A stretch of DNA of 21,031 bases from Chara braunii (lineage: Eukaryota; Streptophyta; Charophyceae; Charales; Characeae): NCBI GenBank assembly GCA_003427395.1, contig BFEA01000151.1:2706476-2727506 (forward strand), given 5' to 3'. Below are positions 17,670 to 21,031 of the stretch, piece by piece. The position numbers and the translations under genes were made by a program. The notes under the pieces are model-generated. The model made no database searches and was not told where the DNA came from. It saw nothing but the letters and a program-made list of their open reading frames with translations. The stretch's first letter is position 1; every line of letters starts with the position of its first letter.

Positions 17670-18340
17670 TTATCTCTCCTTTTCCCCTCTTCCCCACATC
17701 GAGTTCCCTCTAAGCTACCGCATTTTCACCAACCAATTTTTCTGTCACCAGTTTGTCGTACGCTCTTATGCACAGTCGTTCCTCATCGCTCCCGTCCTTC
17801 CCCCTCAACATCCTTCTCTTCAGTGTCGTCAGGAGTCAGTACAACCATATGGAGTTATACTGTATCATCTTCGGAACCTTTCCCGCCGTAGAGGACTATG
17901 AGTCCCTACGCGATAACATCCTCCGCACTATCCCTACCCTTTATCCCGACTACCTCCTCTCCCTCTCCCGACCCAACCATCGATTCCCTCGAGCGCACCG
18001 AGTCATCCACTTTGTCGATCTCGGGGACGAAGCATCCGATTACTTCCCTCAACTCCTTGTTGAATGGCCTAGACCACTCCATAACCTTCTCCTCGTCAGT
18101 TACCGCCGATCGAAATTTCAAAAACCGAGCAGAACCAAGCAAGATCGGAGGGGGAGTTGCACACGACAGGGCTGGAGCTGACAAACTCCTGAAGATATTG
18201 CAATTGAAGTTGCCGATCTGGTGCTCATGCAAGATTCTGATCGTTTTGATACGTTGGGTTCCTCATTCATCTCCTCACCCCCTCCGTCCCCCTCCGCCAT
18301 GTATACTAGTTCTCCTCCATGCAATCAGGAGATCGCATAA
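17533..18340 (+). pseudogene. Second unrecognised frame downstream of the retroelement
   Basis: ATG 17533 lies inside the SR-rich tail of the preceding frame and starts a Pro-rich leader (APHLLPPPPPPHFVPVLL) in frame 1, which then becomes more globular (LPHIEFPLSYRIFTNQFFCH). Around 17790-17850 the plausible frame changes to frame 2: MELYCIIFGTFPAVEDYESL (from 17849), VIHFVDLGDEASDYFPQLLV, over TGA 18179, then PEDIAIEVADLVLMQDSDRF, ending at TAA 18338-18340. The sequence looks like a real decayed protein of about 265 residues. I cannot assign a family. It may be the last gene of the same element or the coding end of a neighbouring host gene. Confidence 0.4.
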
Positions 18341-19089
18341 TTCTGGAACCCCCTGAGTGTCACATATGTGACGCGCCAGCTTCCGGACCTGCGCCATCTT
18401 CCCCCCCCCCCCCGCCCCCCCCTTTTTCGAATTTGAGTGCTTTGGCAAATAGGCCGACAAGACCTCCTTTTGCATTTCCATGAATTAATCAGGGAGGCCC
18501 GTCCTTCTCAGGACTTTCATCATTTTTGGATCGGTTTTTGTAATTTCATCTTTTGCGATTCGGAAAATGCATGGGAATTACACGCGCCTTACCGAGCGCA
18601 CTAGGAATTTGGGTCAACAATTAGGAATTTCAGAATGAGCGAAACCTGACGTGTCCTTTCTTGTGCATGAATGTTCTCGACTTCGTCTTGGAAAACTCTG
18701 AGAATTTTCGTAGGAATCTGAATAGGTGTAGGATTTTTTTCCACACTCGCTCTACGAGCGGATATGGTACTTTTCAATTTTGAATTAGCTGTAACTGTTT
18801 CGGTGCTCTTTCAGCCTTCGCGTCGGCGCCATACATGCGAACGTCCCCTCCCTGCTTCCCTCGCTACCTTTGACACTCTCTTCTTCACGCTCACGATTCT
18901 TCTTTTTCTGTAACCGTTTTTCATCTCTCCTTCGCCTCGCGCGCCTTTACTCTTTCTTGATCGTCTGATGTTTGGTTTCGTTTCCCGTTATCCTTCGCGA
19001 TCTTCTTCTTCCCTCTCTAATCCTCGGGCTGAAATACTTTGTCGACTCCCTCTTCCCTCCCTCTAACCAAGGAGACGTGTCGTGTAAGA
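18341..19089. other. Noncoding, pyrimidine-rich region
   Basis: No gene is recognised here. A perfect 14-bp palindrome (18359-18372) and a C-rich run (C13-G-C8, 18401-18422) open the region. From about 18830 the + strand becomes strongly C/T-rich, as in a promoter or 5' untranslated region. If the retroelement has a 3' LTR it would have to lie here, but no matching copy is found upstream of 14298. Confidence 0.5.
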
Positions 19090-19290
19090 AGGAAATTCCT
19101 GATACACGATGATTCTTATTAGCTACAACGGGAGGAAATTCCTAATACACGACGATTTTGATTGGGTACAATGGGGATCCAAAGGATCGACATGGCTGTC
19201 GTCAGGCGAGTGTCCCTAAACCTTCCTTTACCCCTCCCTCCCTCAATACTAACCCTTCCTAGCGTCTATCTCCTTTTCCACAGCTATAAA
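19090..19290 (+). promoter_or_regulatory. Putative promoter: 43-bp tandem repeat plus TATA box
   Basis: Two imperfect 43-bp units (19090-19132 and 19133-19175) both start AGGAAATTCCT and contain ATACACGA followed by GATT. A TATAAA box at 19285-19290 in GCTATAAATTCCG follows about 110 bases later, with a C/T-rich stretch (CTCTCTCTACTCATC) downstream as a possible initiator. Duplicated upstream elements and a TATA box are common in LTR U3 regions and in host promoters alike. It points towards the frame at 19963. Confidence 0.4.
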
Positions 19291-19962
19291 TTCCGCAAAC
19301 GATCCCGAAAATTTCTCTCTCTACTCATCAACCAGCTTCCGGGAAACAGTCGCTAGGTGGTATGTGGAAGATGAGAGTCGAAAAATCCCGACGAGATGAT
19401 TGTAGCCTTCGCGGCGGGCCGCTCGATCGCCCAACGAACCGTTGGATCCGGGCCAGACCGTGCAGAGACTAAGTTGGCGGGGTGATGATCGCCATGGTGA
19501 ATTAGCACGTGACGGTCGGGATCGTCAGTGCTTGTGAAAAGTTCGAATCGGAAGCGAGTGAGTACATGGTTTGGGGCCATAGTGAAATTTTATGGTGGAA
19601 GCGCCTCTTGTTGTCCCAAAATCTGTATCTTCGAGCGTGAGTTCTGATCACTCGACCTTTAAGCCGGGATTTCCCTTGATAAGATCACCGGACATTTTGT
19701 GGTTGCTTTCTATTCGTTCCTCCCTTATGATCTACGTCTATTCTCCCTCACTCTCTCCTTCTGTCATGTTTTGTTATAATGGATGAATTATGGTAACTTT
19801 GCTTCTCACTCTTTGATATGTGCATGCAGAGGGTCGTATTAGAGAGCTTGTTGTAGCATGATGGGGAGGATGACTGGCTGATCGACTGAATGATCTGGCT
19901 GCCTGGAGTGTCGAACGAATGATGTATGATTAAGAAAGTTTTTTGTGCTTGTTTTGATTGCC
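19291..19962. other. Leader or intron-like region without recognised gene
   Basis: No motif-bearing frame is visible. A possible 5' splice site (GAGTGAGTAC, near 19556) and pyrimidine-rich stretches before CAG and ATGAG near 19829 and 19963 would allow an intron in the leader of the downstream frame. This is only suggestive. Confidence 0.3.
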
Positions 19963-20941
19963 ATGAGGACTGACGGCTTCGACCCGACCGGGCGTCAACT
20001 TCCCATGCCCAAGTCGCACCCCTCCCCATACAACGAGGAAAGGATACGTGTATGCGAGTGGGATGAACGAGAAGTTGTCGCTAAGATCGACGGACGCTAC
20101 TACTTTCCTCCCGAAACTCGGTATTCTGGGTTCGTCGATGCGGGTTTTGTTATTGTTGATACGCACTTTCCGCCTTATTCGTTGTTATTGTCATTTAACG
20201 AGTTGATCGTCGTCCCGTGGACGGTTGTAGAGCCTCGTTGGCCTAAACACTCTGTGCAGCGATTGTTGCCGCTTCAAGCGTTACCGAGCTAAGGGTTTCC
20301 ACTACCTCACATGTGGCGAGGATGAGCATAAGGAGAGGGCTACTCGATTGAAGCCCTCCACGCCGGATTCGGAGTTGTGTAACGACCGCCAACGAGACCT
20401 GATCCGTAAACGGGATACCACGTGTATACCCGCCCTCTTTCACGCGAAACGAAGAGCGACGACACGCTGGGAAGTTCAACGATACTTTTTGGATTGAATT
20501 TCCCACAACCGCGAGTCCTTCGCGCCCCATTTTCTCCCTTCAACCCGCATGGCGACGGACCTCCTTACTACTAATGTCGGACCAACACGGAGGATTTTAG
20601 TTTTGTCTATGTCCCCACAATCAACTTTTTCAAAAATCCTTGGCACACCCCATCTTCGCTGTCCTCCCGGGGTCCTTCTGCAAATCAAAACGCTCCGACC
20701 GGGAAGCAGCGCAGGGTGTGAGGTTAGAGCGTCAGAGACCACCTTAATGAACCAATTCAACATCAATCAAAATATTTTTCCTTGCGCAGTGTTTATCAAC
20801 CAAGACTACAACTTTCCTCAAACAATTTTACTTCAACCGTAACTCATTTTAAACCACCAGTACCTCTCCCTGCTTGAAGAATTCGACGCGGCTGTTAACG
20901 CGCTGCGTCGCGCGGGGTACCCACCGGCGTGCGACCGGTAG
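19963..20941 (+). pseudogene. Degenerate unrecognised reading frame with a Cys-containing basic segment
   Basis: ATG 19963 in frame 1 gives FDPTGRQLPMPKSHPSPYNE, IDGRYYFPPETRYSGFVDAG and FVIVDTHFPPYSLLLSFNEL. Near 20245-20255 the coding frame moves to frame 2: LCSDCCRFKRYRAKGFHYLT and CGEDEHKERATRLKPS, a Cys-rich and basic stretch (20252-20347) that could bind zinc. This continues over TGA 20495 and through MATDLLTTNVGPTRRILVLS (ATG 20549), over TAA 20840, to YLSLLEEFDAAVNALRRAGY and TAG 20939. It spans about 326 codons with two stops and one frame change, which is more continuity than chance would give. I do not recognise the family. It may belong to another retroelement (a gag-like gene is one possibility) or be a decayed host gene. 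Confidence 0.4.
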
Positions 20942-21031
20942 TCCCCCAAAAATGGGCCCCGAAAAAAAAAAAAAAAAAAACGACGACGAAAATGAAAAGT
21001 AACAGCCTAAAACAAACAGGCGCGGTGGGGC
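20942..21031. other. Poly(A)-bearing end of window
   Basis: An A-rich run of 18 bases (20962-20979) and a short purine-rich stretch end the window. The A run directly after the last frame could be the tail of a retroposed copy or simple sequence; too little flank is available to decide. Confidence 0.4.

Noticed and set aside
12786-19840. LTR pair flanking the Ty3/gypsy block
   Set aside because: I compared the regions before 14299 and after 18340 by eye and found no long direct repeat, no primer-binding site matching a tRNA 3' end, and no convincing polypurine tract. GATCGGAGGGGGAG near 18143 is purine-rich, but the adjacent frame reads through it.

Overview
This is a repeat-rich eukaryotic window with no sign of bacterial organisation: no operon-type spacing, no Shine-Dalgarno signals, long (GA)n, (GT)n and poly(T)/poly(A) tracts, short assembly gaps, and several blocks that read as decayed mobile elements. 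The taxon cannot be fixed from sequence alone. A large, transposon-rich genome such as a streptophyte (charophyte-type) alga or a comparable lineage is my guess, held loosely. Nearly everything I can read as protein is on the + strand, and most of it is interrupted by in-frame stops or frameshifts.

Positions 1-4024 carry two divergent core-histone-like reading frames. The one at 309-764 aligns without gaps to the histone H3 fold and has a 47-residue C-terminal extension. The one at 2742-3418 contains an H2A-like histone fold broken by a 57-bp tandem duplication and a frameshift. Between them (829-2440) lies an array of GA/GT microsatellite interleaved with five copies of a 65-70 bp hairpin-forming repeat. 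An acidic, unrecognised reading frame follows at 3403-4024.

Positions 4516-7108 hold a nearly full-length but broken transposase of the Plavaka type (CACTA/EnSpm-related, DDE). It runs from an N-terminal C2HC zinc finger to the C-terminal motif, with six in-frame stops and one frameshift. Downstream in the same orientation is an Ulp1/SENP-type (C48) cysteine protease (8801-9955), then a basic/acidic unrecognised reading frame (10370-11295) and another unrecognised one (11484-12384). Because 1-12384 reads in one direction and joins transposase, Ulp1 protease and histone-like genes, it may be one large composite transposon with chromatin-related cargo. No terminal inverted repeats were found to prove this.

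Positions 12522-12785 end in a predicted three-way-junction RNA fold followed by a (TAAAAA)n-like tail, as at the 3' end of a non-LTR element or SINE. About 1.5 kb of AT-rich sequence without genes follows.

Positions 14299-16254 are the 3' part of a Ty3/gypsy-type pol: the end of RNase H, a C4HC3 PHD-like finger, then integrase with its zinc-binding region, catalytic core and C-terminal domain. An ATGA overlap leads into further unrecognised reading frames (16251-18340), one with an SR/K-rich tail. Positions 18341-21031 hold a putative promoter (43-bp tandem repeat plus TATAAA) and a degenerate reading frame from 19963 to 20941 that I do not recognise.
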